DNA of 64,000 nucleotides from Mytilus californianus (lineage: Eukaryota; Mollusca; Bivalvia; Mytilida; Mytilidae), in NCBI RefSeq assembly GCF_021869535.1, contig NW_026262582.1:59532851-59596850 (forward strand). Direction: 5' to 3'. Position numbers and translations under genes: made by a program. The notes under the pieces were generated by a model. That model saw only the letters and a program-made list of their open reading frames with translations, ran no database searches and had not been told where the DNA came from. This document shows, piece after piece, positions 48,165 through 60,082 of the stretch (positions are counted from its first letter, which is position 1; each line of letters starts with the position of its first letter).

Positions 48165-48735
48165 AATTAAAAACAAAACGTTTAATAATTTCATGCGTCC
48201 GAAGCTCTTTTCTGGATTTACCTTCATCAGGAACGCTCAAAGCCAAACATTTGAAATCCGAGGGATGTATAAGTACCGAAACAGTTGAAGAGCTATATGA
48301 CAAAAATACCTAAAACAAATAGCCAAATTCATCTAAGGTCAACTTTGCCTGAAGGAGTTGAAACCTTAGTTTCTTTATAATTTCAAAATTTATAAACAGA
48401 CAATTTTAGAAAGGTTTGTTATAAATCATGTCAGTACCAAAGTACTGACTACTGAGCTGATGTTACCCTCGGGGACTGATAGTCCACCAGCAGAGGTATC
48501 GACCCAGCGATGTAAACAATTGAAAACAACACGTTTAATAAGTTCATGCGTCCGAAGCGTTTTTCTTGATTTACCTTCATCAGGAACGCTCAAAGCCATA
48601 CATTTGAAATCCGAGTGATGTATAAGTACCGAAACAGTTGACGAGCTATATGACAAAATACCTAAAACAAAAAGCCTAATTCATCTAAGGTCAACTTTGC
48701 CTGAGGGAGTTGAAACCTTAGTTTCTTTATAAAAT
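48165..48735. repeat. Two tandem copies of a ~210-bp block, ~345 bp apart
   Basis: 'CATGCGTCCGAAGC', 'TTTACCTTCATCAGGAACGC', 'ATGTATAAGTACCGAAACAG' and 'AAGGTCAACTTTGCCTGA' occur in the same order at about 48175-48380 and 48525-48735. The end ('GTTGAAACCTTAGTTTCTTTA') is related to blocks at 56180 and 59040 in inverted orientation. Non-coding. Confidence 0.8.
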
Positions 48736-49128
48736 TTCTGAGATGATTATCACACGAGGATTTGCAATTGCCTTAGATCATGAAATCATAAGCGCAGGGG
48801 TGCTATCAATCTAGATGTTGTATTATAAACATATTGATGATGAACATGCGTATTTGGAATTCATGAAGCATATTGTCTCATAGCTAGCATTAATATGATA
48901 TTTGTTTTGCATATGTGTAACAAGCGGAAGAAATCTAGCCATAAATTCACATCCAGGATGATAACCAATATCAAGGGCAACTACCCTGTTACAGTGCTTC
49001 TCGCGCAAGTTACTTCCGTTATTTCTGGTGTCGTATGTTTACAAATAATATCTGACACTCAAAGACCTGACAGAGGGTGATGGGTTCATTAAATTTTCAA
49101 CTGTGCTATTTGAACAGTCACATTGTAT

Positions 49129-49245
49129 TGACCGTATATTCATATGTGGTATACAGTTATTGAACGTATATTCATATGTGGTATACAGTTATTGACCGTA
49201 TATTCATATGTGAATTATAATCACTATATACACTGACCGTATATC
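49129..49245. repeat. 32-bp tandem repeat, about 3.5 copies
   Basis: 'TGACCGTATATTCATATGTG' then 'GTATACAGTTAT' repeats at 49129, 49161 and 49193 with a partial copy at 49234. It lies in gene C intron before the EGF/stalk exon. Confidence 0.85.
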
Positions 49246-49805
49246 GCCTTTTTTATGACGTTGACAATGCGTGTGCGTAGAATTTTATTTATGACATCAA
49301 TACAGAATACAGGTTCGCGGAGTTTTTACGTTGTCCGCTTCAAATTTACAAATGATGGTTTTACCCTAAATATTTTATTTGGAACAAATATAAGTGTTGC
49401 AGTATATAAAAAAAGAAAAAACATACATTGTCGCGAAATATAAATCTTATTTGTAGTCGGCCTTAAAAAGATGCATTTTATGTGCCTCATATAAAATCAA
49501 TTTGTAGGAAGTATGTGGTAAAAAGATTAATGCATATCCTTTTCAATATCGGCCTGGGTATTATCCCTCCACAAAGCAACGGAAATTGCGGCTAATATGG
49601 TAATGTAAAACTGTTAAACGGTCACTACCAATTATAATAAAGTATATAGTAATGGTATAATGATCTTAGATATAACTATAATGAGCGTTTGTTTTCCATT
49701 TCTTTTATTGTTTTATCCTGTCAGTTTTTTTGGACTTCCCCTTTTTTAAATTTACCCTGGAGTTCGATATGTTTGTTATACTTTTATATTCAAAATATGT
49801 TTCAG

Positions 49806-50063
49806 CATGTCAATCTGGACGATATGGTAAACAGTGTAAAATGAAATGCAGTTGTCCGGCTGAATGTACATGTGATCCGGGAACAGGAACATGTAATTGT
49901 GGAGGTGATTTGATAAAAGGAGTATGCATAGCTGCCAGTACTATTCAGTTGTGTAACGTAGACAGCACAATGATCATTGACACAACAGCAACTAATGAAC
50001 AATTCTTAACAAGTTTAAGCGTTGTACATTCTTCTAAGAACGTATTAGAATTTTCTACAGCAG
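49806..50063 (+). CDS. Gene C exon: EGF-like module plus stalk
   Basis: The acceptor is AAATATGTTTCAG and the donor is ACAGCAG|GTAGAC, phase 1 both sides. The first part CQSGRYGKQCKMKCSCPAEC-TCDPGTGTC is a laminin-type EGF module. The rest is a cysteine-poor Thr/Ser/Asn-rich stalk ending VLEFSTA. It joins in frame to the upstream EGF exon (S made by T+CA) and to the transmembrane exon (E made by G+AA). A decayed relative lies in gene B intron 4. Confidence 0.82.
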
Positions 50064-50531
50064 GTAGACTTGTACTACATTTATAGTAAAATGATCGTCA
50101 TTTTACAGAAACTTGTGTACTCTTATGCCATTCAATTTTGTCATACAGATGCGAGTATTCGTTAATTTGCCACAAAAAAAAAAACATTCTGTACTGAAGT
50201 GAATTTGATTTGATGAAATAACCGACCAATAATAAAGAGATGTTTTACAAAATTATTAAATTTCTTAACAGTATACCAAGTTAGATTGATTGATGCTCTA
50301 TATTTATTTGTTTTCCTTCTTAGCTGAGTTGGGTTAAAACTCTGCTTTGATGCAATCTTTCATGCATTTTATGCGATTAAGTGAAAATATAAATTAATAT
50401 GAAGATCGGGGGGAAAAAGAGAGGTCAGTATAGGACATAGCAATGAACTACTATTTGTTGCTTCATCAAAACCAGAACATCCAGATTGTAGTTTAGACAT
50501 TATTACATATTAAAGTCAACTTCTATTGCAG

Positions 50532-50680
50532 AATCAAACCAGTCAGCTTCTAAGCCAGTTATGCTATACAATTTAATAATATTAGGATGCATAGTGTGCA
50601 TTTGGTTGGTACGGATGATGTCCACAATTAGAACTACTACAAAGAATAGAATGAAATGTATTGGCTACATGGATGAATAA
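50532..50680 (+). CDS. Gene C final exon: transmembrane helix with short tail
   Basis: After acceptor TTCTATTGCAG and starting in phase 1, the translation is SNQSASKPVMLYNLIILGCI then VCIWLVRMMS, a clear membrane helix. A basic 20-residue tail ending CIGYMDE and TAA at 50678-50680 follow. No ATG-led frame covers it. It parallels gene B exon 5 in position and phase, but the tail is one third as long. Confidence 0.78.
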
Positions 50681-50690
50681 AAGAAATAAA
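50676..50690 (+). terminator. Possible polyadenylation signals of gene C
   Basis: AATAAA overlaps the stop codon (50676-50681) and recurs at 50685-50690. The second is the more usable, giving a very short 3' UTR. Confidence 0.4.
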
Positions 50691-52714
50691 TATTGAAGGC
50701 GGAGATAAAACTTTTAACAAATTAACTGCTTTTGCCTCATTTGTGTTTTAATAGCATTACGAAGATACAAAGGGGCAATCACAAATCAAGAACAACAAGC
50801 TATATACTTGTAACAGCCAAAATGGTCAAAAAGAAAAGAAAAAAAAAACAAAAAAAAGCAGTTATAGTTCTACTAGTGACTACATACATTGATACGTATT
50901 ATCAAGCATCTTTCAACAAAGGACAGATAATAGTTTCTTGTGTAACAGTAAGATATCACCAACTGTTATAGTTTTAAATAATCTAACTGATTTGACTTTT
51001 TGATATCGAGTCACATGTTCAATTGTAATATCAAAGGTACTCAGACAATGGCAGATGGAAAAGTGATATTGCACAGTTATTTTTATATAAAAAAGAAAAA
51101 ACATAATTCGCACAAATGATGAAGTGAATTTGTTTTATTTCAGGCATATTGACATAATATTATAACAATTATAGCCTTCGAATGAGATCGATATGAAGAC
51201 ATATTGACAAAAAGAAGAATATCGACCTTAAACGTCGTCTTCAAGCGATGTACTTTTTTCAGGTCGATATATTCATACACAAGCTGTACTTGTATATTAC
51301 AAGAATTCATCGGTGTATGTAAAATATCTTATCTTGAGACATAACTGAATTTGAAAATTTTAAATTGGATCGAGGTTATTTCAAGACAAAGGTTGAGCGA
51401 TACGTTTATTTCTAAAGACATTTTAAAAAAATAAATTATATAACCATCATTGAAACCAATAGAAACAGCAACACGAACAACGTAACAACCAGACTTGGGA
51501 CCAGCACATGTGCTTTTGACATCTTACGCGTTGCAAGCTACGTGAAAAGGCGATAGAAAGTTCACAACAAACGAGAAGAGGATGACATCGAGGTTACAAA
51601 AAGCTGATCATATGGTTTCGTTGTCATCTGTGGCTTCTACAATCACTTGGATAAAATTTAAACTTATATATATATATCATAAGCAACCACTCGGTGGCGT
51701 GTAGCTACATTCACACGAAAAGTTTAAAATGGGGGAAATTGAATTAGTCAAATGCGAATAAAGATTGAAAAAAAATAATTCATCCTTTGGTTTTCACTTT
51801 AAATATTAATAAAGTATAAATTATTGTATATACCAATCACAGCACATGTTTTCTACCAGTTGTCATAGTTGAGGATGAATACCAACGTAGAGGAAATTAT
51901 TTTGCAAACATTTTAAAACGAATATAGATTCAGAATCAAGACGATTTACGGACAGCAACATAATTTGTAATTCCATTAATCACCAATTACTGCGTATGAC
52001 TAAAACATGTACAAGACATATTCTGTTTACAAATATGTATTGTGTACCATTTGTGTTCACCATTAGATATTTTGCACTTTGACTTTTTCCTCACATTTCG
52101 TTTTTTTCATTTAAAATTACATCGGCATTTCCAATAATATAATCACGCTTTGGATACTGTTCGTTGTGACTTGTAATTGTCTCCGTCAATCCATTACTTA
52201 ACATGTTTTGGATTGCTACTATTTGCCAGAGACTACAATATAACCAAAGGAAATCAATAGTTGATTGTCTAGTCAAGATATATCTCTGAGAAGCATACAA
52301 CTCAATTAGGTAAAAGAAACAAAATAAAAAACAACAACAGACTGGTTATAAATTGTTGTAAATTAGATTTGAAGTCGATCACACATTGTCACAGGAGAAA
52401 TTCAAACTGAAAATCTGAAAGTTGGAAAACTTTGTATCACTGAAGTTAAATAACTAAGACCAATGCCAGCAAGGTCCCGCGAAAACATATTATGGAAAAT
52501 ACTAGTATGTGTTAATGGAAACAAAAACTACACTGCTACTTACAGGTAACAAATATGTTTACTGTATGTACAAGTCAGGTTTTTTTCTCTTTACACTAAA
52601 GATGTATTGGTTGGATGCGTACTGATCAATAGTTTAGTCTAAGACACAACATTTTTCATTAGTTGTTATAAGCTTTGTACTAGCCTTCAGTTACTGGCAG
52701 TACTTTCAGATTTG
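50691..52714. other. No gene recognised
   Basis: AT-rich spacer between genes C and D. The signal-peptide exon expected for gene D should lie here or in the next 1 kb but was not identified. Confidence 0.4.
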
Positions 52715-53160
52715 TAATTTGTATCTTTAGTGTTTTTGCTATTGTTTTATGTGCTTTGTATTGATCTGATGAGTTAAGCCCTTTTCAACTGATTTTTACA
52801 ATTTTAGCATATGTTGTACTGTTACACCACTGTCCCAGGATAAGGGGAGGGTTTTGACTCCAGTAAACATGTTAACGACGCCAGATGCTATATGCACATG
52901 TTCAAAGTCTAGAACGTGCAATGCAGTAAATGTCTTTTGTTGTTGTATATTATATTTGTTTTTAATTTACTGTTTTTGATATAAATCAGGCCGTTTAATT
53001 TTCTCGCTTCAATTTGTCCCTTCGTGGCCTTGTATAGCTTACTATGCGGTATGGGTTTTACCTATTGTTGAAGCCGTACGGTGACCTTTATTTGTTAATT
53101 TCTATGTCATTTGGTCTCTGGTAGAGAGTTGTCTCATTGGCAATCAGTCCACATCTTCTT
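52715..53160 (+). repeat. Dispersed retroelement 3' fragment
   Basis: It contains 'TGATGAGTTAAGCCCTTTTC', 'TGTTGTACTGTTACACCACT' and 'AGAGTTGTCTCATTGGCAAT', matching 31080-31525. Confidence 0.65.
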
Positions 53161-53264
53161 ATTTTTCAATACTTAAAATGTTGTTATAAACCAATCACAG
53201 CACATTTTCCAGCATGCAATGATAGCTCTTACGATTTTTTTACAACATATCATCGCCCTTATTT

Positions 53265-53404
53265 TACGTCTTTAATGTTAATCAATTTTGTACTTTGTTT
53301 GGCCTATTTAACCTTTTTGGATTTAAGAGTCACTGGTAAGTCTTTTGTAGACGAAATGCAGCGTATACTATTTTAATCCTTGAACATGTATATTCTATGA
53401 GTGT
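53265..53404 (+). repeat. SINE-like dispersed repeat
   Basis: It holds 'TTTGTACTTTGTTTGGCC', 'AGTCTTTTGTAGACGAAATG' and a diverged 3' half. Confidence 0.6.
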
Positions 53405-53693
53405 ATTTACTAACAGTTTTCCTGTGGGTTTCTCAGAATACTGTTTTGTTGCTATAATTTGGTATATGATTACATGAATATCTCATCGTTTATCATTTTT
53501 GGACCTGAAATAATGATGATTTTATGTAATTAATAAAAAAAGAGGATACGATGCATAAATCCAAGACACGCGGTCACTTACCACGTGGAAAGAAACATAA
53601 GTAAAAACACAACCTTTTTAAACAGACAGAGATTACCAACTGTTCTTCTTCACTTTGGTATATGTTTGAATTTCCCAATGTTTATGATTTCAG

Positions 53694-53802
53694 AATCTAA
53701 ATTGACTATGAGTAATGCCAATGTCTGTCCCATGAAAATGATAAAAGAGTATCACCTGATTGGTTGCATTTCTGTTACTTTTGATAGTTCCAGTTATATA
53801 AT
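53694..53802 (+). CDS. Gene D EMI-like exon (NVC)
   Basis: The acceptor TTTATGATTTCAG opens a phase 1 exon. It reads SKLTMSNANVCPMKMIKEYH, LIGCISVTFDSSSYI and ends AT|GTAAGA in phase 2. The NVC start, second cysteine 15 residues later and phase 2 donor match an EMI-like domain whose second half is exon 62293-62363 (phase 2 acceptor). Joined, they give NVC ... C ... CCPNFYVENNIC. The frame is also open upstream to 53585, so an unspliced start is possible. No signal exon was found. Confidence 0.55.
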
Positions 53803-56120
53803 GTAAGATATTCTCCCATGAAAATATGGGCAACCAATACACTAAATTTTACAAACAGATGCATAGCTCAAAAAAGAGACAATGTTGAAAAAAAATAATA
53901 ATCCGAGAATTGTCTATCCGTAATACACATGACCTTAAATACTAAGAACGTGACGGCAAACACATTAATTCACAGTTTAAGCATTAAACTACTTCCTCAA
54001 TAAAGGAAATAACAACTGAATTGTTACAACGGCATCTCTGTGTATTAAAGTCAATTCTATGTGTTCGCTATTACAAGTATCTATATATGTACATATTGTC
54101 ATTAGAATATGATAAGACCAACAGGAACCTCAGAGATTAGACAAATCAACCGTAGGTCAACCTTACCTGATTAATTTATAACCTCAGTCTCTATAACTTT
54201 CAGACCATTGGACATCAACACAATCTTAAATGTATGGACTTATTTGTCATCTCTTATCTAAACTAATATTCCCTACAAGATACAAACAGACATGTTCAGG
54301 GTAAACTATGAATAAATTCATCATAGATTAAACTGTGTACGCCAAACGCGAGTTTCGTCAATGAAAGACGCATTAGTGACGCTCGAATAAAAAAAAAGCT
54401 AAACAGGTCAAACAAAGTACCAATTTGAAGAGCACTGAGAACCCAAAAGCGATACTTCCTGACAAGGTATCGTCACACAAACATGTGATAATGTTATAAT
54501 CTCGACCTGTGGAAATATAATAGACACATACTTTAGTTTTCAATTGACTTCGGATATGAACACTTAAAACTATTTAGTATCGATGCAATTGATATTGGAT
54601 TTCATATCCTTTTTTATCAAGAAGAATGTAGCAAAGGTTAGATTACAAATCTATATTCTAATTGATCCAACTAAAATGTCAATTTATCAATAATGTGAAA
54701 CATGCACACATTCAAAAACGACCTAATTATTACTGTTAACAATAAAAAAAAAAAAAAAAAAAAAAAATAACACGCAGCTGAACGTGTCCTTTGCATTTTA
54801 AACGTTCTGAAACATTTCCTCATACCTTCATATCATTGTCATAACAAGGACCCCGAGTTTTCATTTTGAAAAAAAAAAAACAAAAAAACATTGACCCAAA
54901 AGTCTTTTAAAAAAGTTTAAATCTATCGTTAAACATGTAGACACCGCAACTTTCTTAAAGACGAACAAGCATATATTCTTTGAACAAAAAAAATTAAAAA
55001 ATAAAACAGATTAAAAAAAGGAGTGTTGTCATTTTTCTAGACAACAAACCAATGTTATAATCACTTGATGTATATCTGATTTAGTTGGAATTGGATCATG
55101 TGAATACACCAATATAACTTATTTGTAAATAGATTCAGTGTATTCTTCGAGAAGGGGGCAGGTTTGTGACGTAAACCTACAAACAGTTTCCTAACGAAAG
55201 TTTTTAATATAAAAAATAATATATAAAAATATAGCAATACCACAGAAAAAGTCAACAAATAATGCAAACACTTTGAGATCAGCAATTTTGAATACATAAC
55301 CAGGATCGGATTATTTGAAATAGATAACTACTGCTGTTTGCACATGTTTTGAACAAAGACAATTCCGTCAATGTGAAATACAAATTACTCCTATAAGTAA
55401 TTGAATGACTTCTGTTTCGATATCCAATGACCACTTGTTATTTTCAAAATCGTACGATTCTGAAACAAAAAGTTGTTCTTCTTTAACATATAGCAAGTAA
55501 GTATATACCAAAAGTCAAAGATAAACATTTCAACAAAACAAAAACCCAAGACTAGAAAGAAATTGCAAAACACAACACTGAAAACATAACTCCTACAACA
55601 ACCGTGGTTGATTCTGGCTTGTATAATGACATGAAAAGGAACTTAGTAAAAACGTATTTCGGCGCTAGTGTAGGTTTTGCTAAACAGACATAATTTATAT
55701 TTCATTTTCAAATAAAATCAATTTCGATGTAAGATGTTGTATGATAAATGCGTTGTTATGGTTTTCTTACTTCTAAATAAGGCATGCCACTTTCTTAAAT
55801 TTACCACTGGTGGCCAACATACTAGAGAATCAAATCGCATGCAACACTTATTTTTTACTTCTCATTGACCATGGTTTAAATCATGTTCCGTTTCAACAAA
55901 GATAAAATACTGTAAACGTGATGATACTCAGCAGGGATTATTTTTTGGTTATTTCGCAATAACGTAAAATAACTTAAAGTTTCTGTAGCGTGAATAATTT
56001 GAAGAAACAAATCAATATTGACACGGAGGGCGTATTATAGTTAAATGCGTCAATTAATAAACCGCCTCAAATTGGTATACGTTAAAAATCTTAATTAACA
56101 AACTACTAAGCTACTGACAT
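53803..56120. other. No gene recognised
   Basis: AT-rich sequence with a SINE-like fragment near 54336-54396 (minus) and a poly-A run near 54745-54768. No supported exon. Confidence 0.4.
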
Positions 56121-56129
56121 TATTTAAAA

Positions 56130-56666
56130 CAAAACTTTCAAAACTTGTCCAATTATAAATTTAGAAATTATAAAGAAACTAAGGTTTCAACTCCCTCAGT
56201 TAAAGTTGGCCTTAGCTGGATTAGGTTTTTTTAAGGTCCTTTTCAGTTATAGATCTCAACTATCCAGGGGTGACTGAGGAATAGAAATATGGTCGCTATA
56301 GGCCTTCTTCCGACCGGCAGTAAAAACCAGGCGTCTGTTTGGCTGTGCGGGATTTACAAGCACGCAGCCACATCATGTCAGAATGGGAACATTAAATCCA
56401 ATGTCTCATGTAGAGAGGGTGCCACACTCTCAACACATCAATAACCAATGTAACAACTCTTTGAATGGTCCGTAGGTGACCTGTTGTAGGACAATATACC
56501 CTTATTTTCAAGTGGCAGTGCAAATGTCCAGACCTTCACCCAGGACAGTCCCCATTATAAGACCTACCAATTGCACACATTCATAGTTATTTTTGTTCTC
56601 GTCCTGAACATGCATGCAATATTATGACAAATTGACGTTAAGCAACCAACAATCAATCAATTAAGG
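56130..56666 (+). repeat. Dispersed repeat with (AATC)n tail, copy 2
   Basis: It is preceded by 'TAAAGAAACTAAGGTTTCAA' type sequence. The body shows 'CGACCGGCAGTAA', 'GGCGTCTGTTTGGCTGTGCGG', 'GTCCGTAGGTGACCTGTTG' and the tail 'GACGTTAAGCAACCAACAAT'. Same organisation as 46370-46806 and 59000-59500. Confidence 0.7.
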
Positions 56667-58049
56667 TTCAATTGTGTCGGTTCTTATACATTCTAGGCTT
56701 TTAAATATTCGACTTTGAGTGTCCCTGATAAAATTAAATCCAGTAAAGCGGTATTTATAAAGTGTTGTTTTCATTATTTGTCTATATCACTTAGTCTGAA
56801 ACTACAAATTTTCATTTAAAAGTATGATGCACATTTTATGCATTCAATAAGCAAATTCCAGCAGAATTCACCAAAGCATGTGAAGAGGACTTACTATCTG
56901 CTTTATTGGTTTGTGGCTCTCTTCATGGTTATGCAAAATATTCTATTTTTTGTATTTTCCTCATTATTATGTAGAACATATATAATTTCATCGATAATAA
57001 TAATCACGATATCAACTGCGATGCACCAGATGCAAATTTAGACAATTAATGTATCTTCAGTGATCATTAAGACCAAATTATTTAAAGGATATAAATAAAG
57101 TATAAACGATGAAGAGCTGAGGAAACCGAAATGGACGTGCTCTATATTCAATTGAGAAAATTATCCTCCATTTTCAGACAGAAGGTCATTTACAGGATTA
57201 ACACTGTATGTATTATAGCAAACGTTAAAGTCGCTGTCCAGGTATGCTAGGCTAACATATGATCAATTTGATGTTATTTTCTATCTAGTGAAATAAGCAA
57301 AATTTATAAATATTTCATCTTTATTACAATTTTGGGAAATTCTGGTCAATGTGAACATAAAAAACAATATTTGTTTAGTATGGATAATGATTATGTTTAA
57401 ATCGTGGAAATCGTCCTAACGTGGCATGTTCAATAAAAGATGTTTGTATTCTAATGTCCGGATAAAGGCACTCTCTAAATAAAATACATGACGTGTGAAC
57501 ATTAGCATTTTAAATGCATGTATTTTTGAAGTACTACAGAGATTGACTTATTCTTTTTATTTTAACAAGACGTGATAGAAAACATTTCGATAAAAGTCCT
57601 GTGTCAAACAGACCAGAATAGGTATGCTCAATTTAACATTATACAAGTACTTGTAAATTATCATTTATTTACTCTTCTTGCTTCAAACGCTATAAAGAAA
57701 CAGTATATCAAACAATATAAATGTTAGTATTGGTTACACTTTAAATATTTATTAGTTCTTCAATTTGTGCAATCTCAACAAGCTATGTTGAAGTTGAAAC
57801 ACAAAAAATGTTGAATATCGATAGATGAGACGGAGTATGCATGCTTGTTGCTGTCAATCTTACACGATATTATTATTTTGATATTTTTTTACAGTACGAA
57901 AAATAATACAAACGACCACACATTATATGTTTTTCGTATTTTATCTTTTCTTATTTATGTTTTATGTTTTTTTTTTATATTTATCTGACCCATATTTAAC
58001 AGGATCACAAGGACTAGTTCAATGATAATCTTAAAATCTGTAAGCTATT
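56667..58049. other. No gene recognised
   Basis: AT-rich sequence without supported exons or clear repeats. Confidence 0.4.
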
Positions 58050-58205
58050 ATTATATTTAAAAGAGAGGCGAAAGATCTAAAAGGGACATTCAAACCCATT
58101 AGTCGAAAACAAACTGACCATGCCATGGTAAAAAACGAAAAAACAAAAAAACAAAAGACAAACATAGAAAATTTAGTACCACGAACCCAGCCCAAAATCG
58201 GAGGT
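58050..58205 (-). repeat. Dispersed repeat, minus orientation
   Basis: Inverted relative of the blocks at 16040-16240 and 41890-42000. It shows the complement of 'CCATGGCATGGTCAGTTTGT' and 'GGGCTGGGTTCGTGGTAC'. Confidence 0.55.
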
Positions 58206-58819
58206 GATTTCAAGTACTAAGGGAGGGTACGGAGAGTATACTGACACCCGTTTTGTACAAAAAGTCTCATGGAACAGGTCATATTCAAGAAAAAAAAGGA
58301 CGGGATTGTGGTGTCGACTATTGAAACATATCTGTCATCATCTCTGAAACATACATTTCATGACGGTCAGGCAACTCGTGATGCCGTCCGTAAACTTTTC
58401 GAAGGGATATTTTTAATTTCAACGCTCGATACCGTGGCTTTAAGGCTTCCTTGTGAGCAGTATACGTACACATCAATAGGCTTCAGTTTTTGTGAGGTTT
58501 TATTGACCTCCCCTTTTTTAATTTTTCTTGGATTTCGGAATTTTGGTTGATACGTTTTTTTTTGCACTGGCGCTGTAGAAGAACATATCCATTGTTACCT
58601 CAAATCGATTACATTTGCACAGGAACTTTTGTTTGATTTACGTTTTGTTAAAAAACAGGCTGTTGGTTTTCTTATTGAAATGTTTTACATGTTACCAACT
58701 CAGGGTCTTCGATTGCTTTTTCTGTGGTACTAGTTTATGTATAAGAGCACCATCAAAACAAATTTTTGTAATCATTTAGCGAAAACACAGACACAAACCT
58801 CTGTCAATAGCTCAGACAA

Positions 58820-58882
58820 ATGAAAATGATGGTTTATCTGTGCTTCATTGTGACATAAGTATGCACCCAGCAAACAACAACG
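58820..58882 (+). pseudogene. Signal-peptide-like relic, copy 1
   Basis: ATG opens MKMMVYLCFIVT then TAA, then VCTQQTTTNVF in the same frame. The shape resembles receptor exon 1 (hydrophobic start, xVCxx, xNV). The sister copy at 60020 has Ser at this TAA. No confident donor. Weak. Confidence 0.3.
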
Positions 58883-58999
58883 AATGTTTTCTTATATTTT
58901 ATAGTTAAATCTGTAAAATTAATAAACCGCGCAAAAACTGTCTGCGTTAAAACGCTTAATTTACCAACTACTACGCAACTGACATGATTTATAACAAAA

Positions 59000-59500
59000 C
59001 TTTCAAAACTTGTCCAATTATGAATTTAGAAATTATAAAGAAACTAAGGTTTCAACTCCCTCAGGCAAAGTTGACCTTAGATGGATTTGGCATTTTTAAG
59101 GTCCTTTGTAGTTATAAATCTCTTCAACTATGCAAGGGTGATTGAGGAATAGAAATATGGTCGCTTAGGTCTTCTTCCGACCGGCAGTAACAGTCTTTTA
59201 AAAGTGAGGCGTCTGTTTGGCGGTGCGGGATGTAATATCAAGCAGCCACAACCGGTGAGAATGGGGACATTGGATCCGATGTCTCGTGTAGAGAAGGTGC
59301 CATGCTCTCTGCACATCAAAAACTCTTGTAACAACTCTTTGAGTGCTCCGTAGGTGACCTGTTGAAGGGCAAATGTCTGCCCCTATCTAATATACCCTCA
59401 TTTTCAAGTGACAGTCCAAATTTCCAGACCTTCACCCAGGACAGTCCCCATTATAAGACCTACCTATTGTACAAATTTATTTTTAATTTGTTCTCGTCCT
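59000..59500 (+). repeat. Dispersed repeat, copy 3, tail lost
   Basis: Matches 56130-56600, including 'GTCCAATTATGAATTTAGAA', 'CTTCCGACCGGCAGTAA' and 'CCGTAGGTGACCTGTTG'. It ends before the (AATC)n tail. Confidence 0.65.
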
Positions 59501-60019
59501 GAACATGAACTGGAATTGTGGTGTCGACTATTTAAACATATCTGTCATCATCTCTGGAACATACATTCCATGACGGTGGAGCAACTCGTGATGCCGTCCG
59601 TAAACTTTTCAAAGGGATAATTTCAACGCTCGATACCTTGGTTTTTAAAGCTTCCTTGTGAGCAGTATACGTACACAACAATAGGCTGTTTTTGTAAGGT
59701 TTTATTGACCTCCCCCTTTTTTCATTTTCCTTGGATTTTGGAATTTTGGTTGATACGTTTGTGCACTGGTGCTGTAGAAGAACATATCCATTGTTATCTC
59801 AAATCGATTACATTTGCACACGAACATTTTTTAATTTACGTTTTATTCATAAAACAAGCTGTTGGTTTTCTTATTGAAAGGTTTTACATGTTATCAACTC
59901 GGGGTCTTCGATTGCTTTTTCTGTGGTACTGGTTTATGTATAAGAGCACCATTAAAACAAATAATTTGTAATCATTAAGCGATAACGCAGACACAAACCT
60001 CTGTCATTAGCTCAGAAAA

Positions 60020-60082
60020 ATGAGTATGATGCTTTTTCTGTGCTTCATAGTGACATCAGTATGCACCCAGTAAACAACAACG
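60020..60082 (+). pseudogene. Signal-peptide-like relic, copy 2
   Basis: ATG opens MSMMLFLCFIVTSVCTQ then TAA and TTTNVY. Copy 1 has Gln at this TAA. Each copy carries a different stop, so the ancestor of the two was probably open. Relation to the receptor genes is a guess. Confidence 0.3.

Larger units (their letters stand above)
41199..50680 (+). pseudogene. Gene C: disrupted EMI/EGF membrane receptor gene
   Basis: Exons recognised: 41199-41293 (signal peptide, GPNVCRR), 47317-47409 (CCEGF), about 47615 or 47648-47777 (EGF-like), 49806-50063 (EGF plus stalk) and 50532-50680 (transmembrane, short tail). The last three are joined by phase 1 junctions, and KCNQ + S + CQSGRYGKQC reads smoothly across the 47777/49806 join. 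Damage: the CCEGF exon has TAG at 47379-47381, where relatives have tyrosine; the 5' end of the third exon is out of frame with any phase-1 acceptor; two cysteines are replaced (INSLKKFSC). Exon 1 ends phase 2 while 47317 starts phase 1, so an exon is missing or a base was lost. The 3' exons look intact. A retroelement sits in the first large intron. Confidence 0.65.

Noticed and set aside
52506-52551. Short ATG frame (METKTTLLLT) ending in a phase 1 donor, as a gene D signal exon
   Set aside because: The phase fits, but the hydrophobic stretch is far too short for a signal peptide.
58269-58567. 93-codon + and 66-codon - overlapping frames in the duplicated block
   Set aside because: Both read through a dispersed repeat; the sister copy at 59510 breaks both frames.
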